Made by a program: the position numbers and the translations under genes. The notes below the pieces were generated by a model. That model worked only from the letters and a program-made list of their open reading frames with translations, was not told the DNA's origin and searched no databases. DNA of 5,562 nt, from NCBI GenBank assembly GCA_964556145.1, contig CAZKVD010000110.1, forward strand, positions 1 to 5,562, read 5' to 3'. Numbering within the stretch: position 1 is the first letter of the stretch; the number at the start of each line of letters is the position of its first letter. This DNA is from F1-20-MAGs119 sp964556145. GTDB lineage: Bacteria; Actinomycetota; Acidimicrobiia; Acidimicrobiales; Ilumatobacteraceae. Positions 1 to 5,510 of the stretch are shown here, piece by piece.

Positions 1-75
1 ACCAACCAGCGTCGTCGCTACGGTCACCGTCAGAAGTACTCTGTCGTTGAAATCACGTCCATCGCGAAAGGCTGA
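1..75 (+). CDS. rplU: 50S ribosomal protein L21, C-terminal end (partial)
   Basis: The window opens in frame inside a gene and reads 25 codons to a TGA at 73-75. The peptide contains RRRYGHRQKYSVVEITSIAK, which fits the conserved C-terminal tail of bacterial L21 (a GHRQ-type motif followed by a short beta strand ending in I-T-x-I). L21 is a structural protein of the large ribosomal subunit that contacts 23S rRNA. Its start and promoter lie outside the window. The next gene, rpmA, begins 3 bases after the stop, as in the widespread rplU-rpmA operon, and this supports the assignment of such a short fragment. Confidence 0.93.
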   Translation, partial: TNQRRRYGHRQKYSVVEITSIAKG

Positions 76-78
76 GAC

Positions 79-336
79 ATGTCGAAGACCAAAGGTGGCG
101 GCTCTACACGTAACGGCCGCGATTCAAATGCACAGCGTCTTGGTGTCAAGGCGTTCGACGGCACGGCAATCAACGCCGGCGCGATTCTGGTTCGTCAGCG
201 CGGTACCCGGGTGCACCCCGGCAAGAACGTCGGCATCGGCAAGGACGACACACTGTTTGCGCTTGCCGCGGGCAACGTGAAGTTTGGCGAGCGCCGCGGC
301 CGCAAGGTTGTCGACGTTCTTCCGTCGAGCAACTAG
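79..336 (+). CDS. rpmA: 50S ribosomal protein L27
   Basis: This 85-residue protein is the usual length for L27. Residues 5-22 (KGGGSTRNGRDSNAQRLG) are the family signature. Residues 29-57 carry the second conserved block, with ILVRQRGTRVHPGKNVGIGKDD, and the protein ends in a short basic stretch. L27 belongs to the large subunit, and its flexible N-terminal tail reaches the peptidyl transferase centre. The N-terminus is MSKTKGGG where many bacteria have MAHKKGGG, so one usual lysine is Thr. There is no cleavable N-terminal extension of the Firmicutes kind. A weak AAAGG at 67-71 precedes the ATG by 7 bases, and the gene is probably co-transcribed and translationally coupled with rplU. It converges on the dgt-like gene, with 12 bases between the stop codons. 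Confidence 0.97.
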   Translation: MSKTKGGGSTRNGRDSNAQRLGVKAFDGTAINAGAILVRQRGTRVHPGKNVGIGKDDTLFALAAGNVKFGERRGRKVVDVLPSSN

Positions 337-348
337 TACTTCGGTACT
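335..348. terminator. Small UUCG-loop hairpin between convergent rpmA and dgt, possible bidirectional terminator
   Basis: AGTAC-TTCG-GTACT forms a perfect 5-bp stem (335-339 with 344-348) around a TTCG loop closed by C-G. In rpmA mRNA this is the very stable cUUCGg tetraloop class. The hairpin begins in the last two bases of the rpmA stop codon and ends directly before the dgt stop codon, so it fills the whole gap. The inverted repeat also forms a stem on the minus strand, with a CGAA loop. No U-tract follows on either strand and the stem is short, so intrinsic termination is uncertain. A role as an RNA 3'-end stabiliser is an alternative. Confidence 0.5.
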
Positions 349-1503
349 TCAGCGGAAATCGATGCCGACCGGAAGGTCGGACTCTTTCCATCCCAGCAGG
401 CTCACCGCCTGTTGAAACGCAAATCTGTCGGTCATTCCTCCGACGTATTCCACCACGGCCTTGGTGATTTCAATCGCATTGGCGTTGGCATCGATGTTGC
501 GCGTCGCCGGACAGTCGGCGGGATGAGCCGAATAGTGGACGACAAGTGCCTGGAGCAACTTGATCACCGCCGTGGCTTGCGCCTGCGACTCGGGGCGTAG
601 ATACACCGCCTCGTAGTTGAACCGACGGAACGAGCCCAGTGCCTCGGCCATGTCGCTGGTCATCGCAACGCGCCCGGAGTCGAGCGTGGCATCGAGCATG
701 CCGCGAATGAACGCCGAGATTTGTCCCGCGCGTGTGAGGCCACAGCGTTCGCGCACGATCGAGGGTAGGTCGTTGGCCGCAACGACACGGGCGTCGACCG
801 CATCTTCGAAGTCGTGACACACATAGGCAATGCGGTCGGCCCACGAGACGACTTCGGCCTCGGGTGTCAAAGGGGCCGGGCGTGACCATGAATGGTTGCG
901 GATGCCGTCGAGCGTTTCGCGGCAGAGATTGAGTGATGCCAGGGTGACGTCGGCACCCCACACCGCATGGTCGTAGCCACCTTCGATGAACGGGCTGAGT
1001 GCGTCTTCGCTGGCGTGGCCGCCGGGGCCATGTCCGCAGTCGTGGCCGAGCGCGATTGCCTCGGTGAGTGCCACGTTCAAGCCAAGAGCCCGCGCGATGG
1101 CGGTGGCAACCTGGGCGACTTCGAGTGCGTGCGTGAGGCGGGTGCGCTGATGGTCGTCGGGAAACACGAAGACCTGGGTTTTCCCTGCAAGGCGTCGAAA
1201 GGCCGCGGCATGGAGAATGCGGTCGCGGTCACGTTCGAAGCAGGTTCGGAACGGATCGGGTTCTTCGGGCTTGCTGCGTGTTCCCGCACCGATGGCACGC
1301 GTGGCATGCGGTGCGAGAAGCGTGTTTTCGTTGTCCTCGCGCTCTTCGCGACCAACGACATGGAGTGCGCCGGTGGACGCGTGCGAGTCGGAGTGGGCGA
1401 AGCGAACGTTGGCAGGCGAGTGGGTGAGGACGTGGCCCGACATGGTCGAGGCCCACAGCTCGGCACGGGACGATGAATCCGAGGAACGAGGCTGACCACT
1501 CAC
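349..1503 (-). CDS. dgt: dGTPase-like HD-domain deoxynucleoside triphosphate triphosphohydrolase
   Basis: Enzymes of this family hydrolyse dNTPs to the deoxynucleoside and triphosphate in the cytoplasm and help set dNTP pools. From the GTG at 1503 the product is 384 residues. The entry block PEEPDPFRTCFERDRDRILH (79-98), then AFRRLAGKTQVF, is typical of the family. The HD metal site is complete: H125 in RLTHALE, H154-D155 in LGHDCGH, and D223 in WADRIAY. H163 and E166 in GGHASEDAL match the conserved active-site His and Glu, although the usual GHxGE reads GHASE. Start choice: the GTG follows a TATCGT box by 7 bases, as expected for a leaderless message. An internal ATG at 1443 (364 residues) has neither a Shine-Dalgarno nor a -10 box. 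The first 50 or so residues are Ser-rich and not conserved. The frame stays open far upstream, antisense to obgE, but that part has no family match. Substrate preference cannot be read from the sequence. Confidence 0.9.
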   Translation of the reverse strand: MSGQPRSSDSSSRAELWASTMSGHVLTHSPANVRFAHSDSHASTGALHVVGREEREDNENTLLAPHATRAIGAGTRSKPEEPDPFRTCFERDRDRILHAAAFRRLAGKTQVFVFPDDHQRTRLTHALEVAQVATAIARALGLNVALTEAIALGHDCGHGPGGHASEDALSPFIEGGYDHAVWGADVTLASLNLCRETLDGIRNHSWSRPAPLTPEAEVVSWADRIAYVCHDFEDAVDARVVAANDLPSIVRERCGLTRAGQISAFIRGMLDATLDSGRVAMTSDMAEALGSFRRFNYEAVYLRPESQAQATAVIKLLQALVVHYSAHPADCPATRNIDANANAIEITKAVVEYVGGMTDRFAFQQAVSLLGWKESDLPVGIDFR

Positions 1504-1510
1504 AAAAGAG

Positions 1511-1516
1511 ACGATA
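1511..1516 (-). promoter_or_regulatory. Candidate -10 box (TATCGT) for leaderless dgt transcript
   Basis: On the minus strand TATCGT fits the TANNNT -10 pattern and is followed by 7 bases (CTCTTTT) and then GTG. This would put the transcript start at, or one base before, the start codon. No recognisable -35 lies 16-19 bases upstream, which is common for actinobacterial promoters. It is the main reason for preferring the GTG start at 1503. Confidence 0.45.
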
Positions 1517-1535
1517 GGTGACAGGTGTGCGCCAT

Positions 1536-1541
1536 TAGCCT
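1536..1541 (+). promoter_or_regulatory. Candidate -10 box (TAGCCT) for obgE
   Basis: TAGCCT fits TANNNT and lies 10 bases before the obgE ATG at 1552, predicting a leader of only about 3-4 bases. There is no Shine-Dalgarno between it and the ATG. obgE needs its own promoter here because the reversed dgt gene separates it from rplU-rpmA. No clear -35 is seen. Confidence 0.4.
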
Positions 1542-1551
1542 GATCATCAAC

Positions 1552-2802
1552 ATGAGTGCCTTTGTCGACGAGTGCCAACTGAACGTGCGCGCGGGCGACG
1601 GAGGAGCCGGCTGTGTCAGCTTCCGTCGCGAGGGTCCGGTCGCTTTCGGCGGCCCCAACGGGGGCGATGGTGGCAAGGGCGGCGATGTGTGGCTGGTGGC
1701 CGACCACAACGTGGCCTCTTTGCTTGCATTCCGCGACCACCCGCACCGTCGCGCCGAAGACGGAGTCAACGGCATGGGCAAGGATCTTCACGGACGCTCG
1801 GGTCGTGATCTCGAGATCAAGGTTCCCGAAGGGACCGTCGTTCGTGACATGTACTCCGACGAAGTGTTGGCCGACCTGGTTGCGCATGGCGACCGCTGGA
1901 TGGTTGTCGAGGGCGGCCGCGGAGGACGCGGCAACGCGCGCTTCCTGTCGAACCGTCGACGCGCCCCGAAGTTCGCCGAGCAGGGTGAGTACGGCACCGA
2001 ACGCTGGTTGAAGCTCGAACTGAAACTGATGGCCGACGTTGCCCTCGTTGGTTTCCCCAACGCAGGCAAGAGCACGTTCATCAGTTCGATTTCCGCGGCC
2101 AAGCCGAAGATCGCGAACTATCCCTTCACCACCCTCGAACCCCACCTCGGGGTCGTGCGGGTCGATGAGTCGACCGAGTTCGTCGTCGCCGACATTCCCG
2201 GCATTATCGAGGGCGCCAGCGAGGGCAGGGGATTGGGTCACCAATTCCTGCGTCACATCGAGCGTGCCCGCGCCCTGTGCGTACTCGTCGATCTGGCGCC
2301 GATGGACGGCATGCCCCCCGACGAACAAGAGCGCATTCTGCTGCGCGAACTCGAGGCCTACGATCCCGAACTCGTTGCGAGACCCCGCATTGTCGTTGGC
2401 AGCAAGCTCGACGTGGCCGACCCCGCCATTCTCGAAAAGTGGACCGGCCTCACCATGTCGGCGGTGACACGGCAGGGTGTTCGTGCAGTCGTTGGTCGCT
2501 TGGCGCAACTGGTCGCCGAGGCACGTCAGGCAGTCCCCCCGCGCGAAGCCACGGTCATTCTGCGGCCCGAGCCCGAAGGCACCTACGTCGAACGCGTTGG
2601 GGACAACGAGTTCCGCGTGCACGGTCGCAATGCCGTCAGGTCGGTGGCGCTCAACGATGTTTCCACGCCCGAAGCGCTCAATTACATCGACGAGCGCCTG
2701 AAGAAGATGGGTGTCGGTCGACTGTTGTCGCGTGCCGGCGCGCAGGACGGCGACGTGGTGTGGGTCGGTGATTTCTCGTTCGAGTACTCGGCCGAGGTGT
2801 GA
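1552..2802 (+). CDS. obgE: Obg/CgtA family GTPase
   Basis: Obg is an essential GTPase that binds the 50S subunit, assists its late assembly and links to stress signalling. The 416-residue product has the full layout. The Gly-rich Obg fold spans about 1-158 (GGPNGGDGGKGGDV near 33-46 and EGGRGGRGNARF at 120-131). The G domain has G1 GFPNAGKST (167-175), G2 TT (193-194), G3 DIPG (214-217) followed by IIEGASEGRGLGHQFLRHIERA, G4 SKLD (284-287) and G5 SAV (303-305). An OCT domain fills about 336-416. G4 is normally NKxD, so Asn is replaced by Ser. The ATG at 1552 gives the standard N-terminus MSAFVDECQLNVRAGDGG. A GTG at 1525 in the same frame would add nine unrelated residues and lies upstream of the -10 box. 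obgE usually follows rpmA directly, but here dgt intervenes in reverse. proB follows after one base, so the two probably form an operon. Confidence 0.97.
   Translation: MSAFVDECQLNVRAGDGGAGCVSFRREGPVAFGGPNGGDGGKGGDVWLVADHNVASLLAFRDHPHRRAEDGVNGMGKDLHGRSGRDLEIKVPEGTVVRDMYSDEVLADLVAHGDRWMVVEGGRGGRGNARFLSNRRRAPKFAEQGEYGTERWLKLELKLMADVALVGFPNAGKSTFISSISAAKPKIANYPFTTLEPHLGVVRVDESTEFVVADIPGIIEGASEGRGLGHQFLRHIERARALCVLVDLAPMDGMPPDEQERILLRELEAYDPELVARPRIVVGSKLDVADPAILEKWTGLTMSAVTRQGVRAVVGRLAQLVAEARQAVPPREATVILRPEPEGTYVERVGDNEFRVHGRNAVRSVALNDVSTPEALNYIDERLKKMGVGRLLSRAGAQDGDVVWVGDFSFEYSAEV
2794..2799 (+). promoter_or_regulatory. Ribosome binding site of proB inside the obgE 3' end
   Basis: GAGGTG complements the 16S rRNA 3' end and lies 4 bases before the proB GTG at 2804, overlapping the last codons of obgE. 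It fixes the proB start and suggests reinitiation by ribosomes that finish obgE. The other starts examined in this window lack a comparably good site. Confidence 0.6.
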
Positions 2803-2803
2803 C

Positions 2804-3901
2804 GTGCGTGTTGTTGCGAAGGTAGGAACCAGCTCGGTCACCCACGCCGACGGCACACTGAACGCAGCGATGTTCATTGCCTTGGCAGATCAGATTGCCC
2901 GGTTGCGCGCTGCGGGCCACGAAGTGGTGCTGGTGTCGAGCGGTGCAGTGTCGGCGGGCGTGGCTGCACTGGGTTTGGAAACCCGTCCGGCCGATGTCGG
3001 AACCCTGCAGGCGCTCGCTGCAATCGGCCAAAGCCGCTTGATGGAGCGCTACAACGCGGTCTTCGCGCCGCACAATTTGGTGACGGCACAAATCCTGCTG
3101 GTGCCGCACGACTTCGGTGATCGTCAGCAGTACCTTCACGCCCGCCAAACAATGCTGCGCCTGTTGGAGTTGGGTGTCGTTCCAATCATCAATGAGAACG
3201 ATGCGATTGCCAACGACGAGATTCGATTCGGCGACAACGACCGCATTGCGGCTCTTGTCGCCCACAGCGTCGCGGCCGATGTGCTGGTGCTGTTGACCGA
3301 CCAAGAGGGTCTGTACACCGACGACCCGCGAAACAACGCCGATGCACGATTGATCAACACAGTCTCACCCGACGACGATCTGCTCAGTGTCGCTGCGGGC
3401 AGCGCCGGAACCGCGCGGGGAAGTGGCGGCATGGCATCGAAGTTGTCGGCTGCCCGCATCGCGTCATGGTCGGGAATCCGCACGGTCATCGCGCGTGCCG
3501 CGCGTGACAACGTGCTCGTCGATGCAGTCGAACCCGCAGTCACCGTGGGTACGACATTCCTCGGTCGCGACCGACAGCTGTCGGCACGCAGGTTGTGGAT
3601 TGCTTTTGCCGCACAGCCCGTTGGTCGGGTGACCATCGATGCCGGCGCCGTCGCGGCAATCGAATCGCGCGGCACGTCTTTGTTGTCGCCGGGTGTGACC
3701 GATCTTGCCGGGGACTTCGCAGTCGATGACGTCATCGACATCGTCGGCTCCGACGGGAATCTGGTGGCGCGTGGTGCAACTGGCATGTCGAGCAGTGAAC
3801 TTGCCACCATGCGCGGCAAGCGGTCCGCCGATCTTGCCGACGGAGCGTCGACGCTCGTCGTTCACCGCGACGAGATGGTGGTGCTCAGCGCCTTGCGGTG
3901 A
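2804..3901 (+). CDS. proB: Glutamate 5-kinase with C-terminal PUA domain
   Basis: ProB phosphorylates L-glutamate with ATP to give gamma-glutamyl phosphate, the first committed step of proline synthesis, and is classically feedback-inhibited by proline. The product is 365 residues, close to the 367 of E. coli GK. The amino-acid-kinase domain covers about 1-250: the nucleotide-binding KVGTSS (6-11), VVLVSSGAVSAG (41-52), the substrate-site block IINENDAIANDEIRFGDNDR (128-147), LLTDQEGLYTDDPR (163-176) and GSGGMASKLSAA (206-217, usually GTGGM-x-TK). A PUA domain covers about 263-350, starting near RRLWIAFAAQPVG. The GTG start has GAGGTG 4 bases upstream and lies one base past the obgE stop. An ATG farther upstream in the same frame (2711) lies within obgE and would add an unrelated 31-residue extension. 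proA, the next pathway step and often adjacent, is absent; the gene instead ends inside the 3' end of convergent murJ, overlapping it by 17 bases. Confidence 0.96.
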   Translation: MRVVAKVGTSSVTHADGTLNAAMFIALADQIARLRAAGHEVVLVSSGAVSAGVAALGLETRPADVGTLQALAAIGQSRLMERYNAVFAPHNLVTAQILLVPHDFGDRQQYLHARQTMLRLLELGVVPIINENDAIANDEIRFGDNDRIAALVAHSVAADVLVLLTDQEGLYTDDPRNNADARLINTVSPDDDLLSVAAGSAGTARGSGGMASKLSAARIASWSGIRTVIARAARDNVLVDAVEPAVTVGTTFLGRDRQLSARRLWIAFAAQPVGRVTIDAGAVAAIESRGTSLLSPGVTDLAGDFAVDDVIDIVGSDGNLVARGATGMSSSELATMRGKRSADLADGASTLVVHRDEMVVLSALR

Positions 3902-5474
3902 CCCGCCGCAGACGTTCGGTCACGGTTGCCGTTTCGGGAACCCGTAGCAATTGAAGGCCTGCCAGATACACGAGTCCGCCGGTCACGAAACTTGCGGTAC
4001 TGCTTACAAGTGCACCGGATCCCGCCGTCGACCCAATGGCTCGACCGATTGCCCATGCGGCTGCGGCTGCGGCACACGCTGAAACCAACATGGGTATCAG
4101 CGAGCGCAGCAAGGTGAGTGATGCGAATTCGGGGTAGCGACGTTCGATGACGACGAGCGCAAAGATTGCGCTGACGAGATAGGCGATACCGAACGCCAGG
4201 CCGAGTCCGAGCACCCCGTGACGCCCGACGAGGACGATCGCAAGGACGATGTTGAGCGCGTTTTCGAATGCATTGATGAAGAACGGCGTGCGAGTGTCTT
4301 CATGGGCGTAGAAGCCACGCAGGACGAACAGGTAGACGGAGAATCCAACGAGACCCACGGAGAATCCAGCCAGAGCCCGCGCGGTGTTGTGTGCCGCGTC
4401 GGCGGTGAAGTTGCCGTGCTGCAGAATTGCACCGACAACGGGCCGCGCGGTGACGGCCATCAGAAGGGTGAAAGGAAGCGTGAGCAACGCAATCACTCGA
4501 ACCCCGAGCGACAGGCGTCCGACGAAGGCCGCACGGTCGTTGGCGGCAGCGGCGCGGGCAAGTTCGGGTGCGAAGGTGGTGGCGATCGACACTGCAAGAA
4601 GCGCGTGGGGAAGTTGGAAGAACGTGAAGGCCTTTGTGTAGGCATCGGGTCCGCCGCTGCCCGGTTCGGCCAGGTTGCGCACGGTGACCAGTGCGATTTG
4701 ATTCGTGAGGACGTAGCCGAAGGTCCACAGCGACAGGCGGGCGAGGCGACGAACCGCAGGGTGGGTGAAGTCGGGCCGCAGACTCACGGGCAGACCGGCG
4801 CGGCGCGCGACAACAAGGGCGAGGATTGCGGTGACGGCAATGCCGAGCGTCGATCCCGAACCGAGTAGCCAGCGCAGGGTTGCGTTGGTCTGGACGGTGT
4901 CAAGGGATGGCCGACCGTCGATGGCGGCCGGGATGAACGCGAGAAGCGTGATGATGACGAGGTTCGAGGCAACGGGCGCCCATGCAGCCGCTGCGAATCG
5001 ATTGCGTGCATTCAGCGCAGCCGAAGCGAGTGCAGTGATGCCGTAGAAGAAGATCTGCAGCAGGAACACGCGGGCGAGCATCGTGCCGACGTCGCGGTAC
5101 TGGGTGGCATCGATCCCCGGGCTCGGGTTCAGCGAAAAGAGCCTGAAGATGAGAGGCGCGCAGGCGACGGCAACCGCTGTCAACGCCGCGAGGACGACGA
5201 GGGCCGTCGAAAACACGGCGCGTTCGGCATCGGAGTCCTTTTCCCGAGCGAGTCGCGTGAAGACCGGGACGAGTGCGGCCGAAAAGACCCCACCAATCAG
5301 CAACTCGTAGAGCGAGTTGGGCGAGTTGTTCGCCCCGTCGTATGCATCGGCGAGTGCGGTTTGGCCGATGACCACGCCAAAGACCACGATTCGAGCCAGT
5401 CCCGTGACGCGCGACACCGCGGTTCCCGCAGCGACGGCGACGTTGGTGCGAAGCAGGTCGTGCGGTCGATCCAT
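3885..5474 (-). CDS. murJ: Lipid II flippase MurJ (MviN family, MOP superfamily)
   Basis: MurJ moves the peptidoglycan precursor lipid II across the cytoplasmic membrane. The 529-residue product shows about 14 hydrophobic segments, near residues 14-37, 55-73, 88-111, 132-154, 163-184, 209-224, 245-267, 285-303, 323-345, 366-386, 397-417, 421-443, 456-478 and 489-512. Family signatures are GTAVSRVTGLARIVVFGVV (17-35, with R22 and R28), ADAYDGANNSPNSLYELL (42-59) and RGFYAHEDTRTPF (386-398). The usual EGAFSxAFVP reads GGVFSAALVP (61-70), a form I associate with actinobacterial members. There is no large cytoplasmic C-terminal extension such as the pseudokinase domain of mycobacterial MviN; the protein ends in a short basic tail. 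The ATG at 5474 gives a normal N-terminus just before the first membrane segment and has no Shine-Dalgarno. The gene is monocistronic within the window, convergent with proB and divergent from the gene at 5511. Confidence 0.95.
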   Translation of the reverse strand: MDRPHDLLRTNVAVAAGTAVSRVTGLARIVVFGVVIGQTALADAYDGANNSPNSLYELLIGGVFSAALVPVFTRLAREKDSDAERAVFSTALVVLAALTAVAVACAPLIFRLFSLNPSPGIDATQYRDVGTMLARVFLLQIFFYGITALASAALNARNRFAAAAWAPVASNLVIITLLAFIPAAIDGRPSLDTVQTNATLRWLLGSGSTLGIAVTAILALVVARRAGLPVSLRPDFTHPAVRRLARLSLWTFGYVLTNQIALVTVRNLAEPGSGGPDAYTKAFTFFQLPHALLAVSIATTFAPELARAAAANDRAAFVGRLSLGVRVIALLTLPFTLLMAVTARPVVGAILQHGNFTADAAHNTARALAGFSVGLVGFSVYLFVLRGFYAHEDTRTPFFINAFENALNIVLAIVLVGRHGVLGLGLAFGIAYLVSAIFALVVIERRYPEFASLTLLRSLIPMLVSACAAAAAAWAIGRAIGSTAGSGALVSSTASFVTGGLVYLAGLQLLRVPETATVTERLRRVTARR

Positions 5475-5484
5475 TGGTCTCGCC

Positions 5485-5490
5485 AGCGTA
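5485..5490 (-). promoter_or_regulatory. Candidate -10 box (TACGCT) for murJ
   Basis: On the minus strand TACGCT fits TANNNT and lies 10 bases before the murJ ATG, predicting a leader of about 4 bases. The geometry matches the obgE candidate. The first two bases of the box belong to one arm of the inverted repeat at 5489-5500. Confidence 0.4.
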
Positions 5491-5500
5491 CCGAACGGTA
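5489..5500. repeat. Inverted repeat TACCG-AA-CGGTA between divergent -10 boxes
   Basis: Two perfect 5-bp arms (5489-5493 and 5496-5500) flank an AA spacer at the centre of the 36-base murJ divergent gap. The outer TA of each arm is also the first TA of the -10 box for that direction. The symmetry may simply arise from two divergent -10 boxes, or it may be a small operator. The arms are short, so chance is possible. Confidence 0.35.
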
Positions 5501-5504
5501 GGGT
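5499..5504 (+). promoter_or_regulatory. Candidate -10 box (TAGGGT) for leaderless gene at 5511
   Basis: TAGGGT fits TANNNT and is followed by exactly 6 bases (GCGGGC) and then ATG, so the A of the start codon sits at +1. This is the textbook spacing for a leaderless actinobacterial transcript. The TAG of the box is also an in-frame stop, so the reading frame cannot start farther upstream. Confidence 0.5.
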
Positions 5505-5510
5505 GCGGGC

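Noticed and set aside
967..1476. Plus-strand 169-codon frame opposite dgt
   Set aside because: It is the complement of the conserved HD-domain coding sequence, has no family signature, and is best explained as a shadow frame.
1525..1551. GTG at 1525 as the obgE start
   Set aside because: It would add nine residues not seen in Obg proteins and lies upstream of the TAGCCT box. The ATG at 1552 gives the standard N-terminus.
2711..2803. ATG at 2711 as the proB start
   Set aside because: It lies in the coding region of obgE and gives a Cys/Arg-rich extension unlike glutamate kinases. The GTG at 2804 has a good ribosome binding site and starts just before the KVGTSS motif.
1504..2877. Upstream antisense part of the 842-codon minus-strand frame as a real N-terminal domain of the dGTPase
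   Set aside because: It lies opposite obgE, whose protein is conserved end to end. The antisense peptide matches no domain I recognise, and the -10 box plus GTG at 1503 provide a sensible start.
3893..3956. Short inverted repeats after the proB stop (GCGG-TGAC-CCGC, ACGG-TTG-CCGT, CGGG-AA-CCCG) as a proB terminator
   Set aside because: Each has only a 4-bp stem, there is no T-tract, and all lie within murJ coding sequence. Such repeats are expected by chance in GC-rich DNA.
4218..4868. Plus-strand 216-codon frame opposite murJ
   Set aside because: Its charged, Gly-rich composition is what results from reading the complement of a GC-rich membrane protein gene. No start signal or motif supports it.
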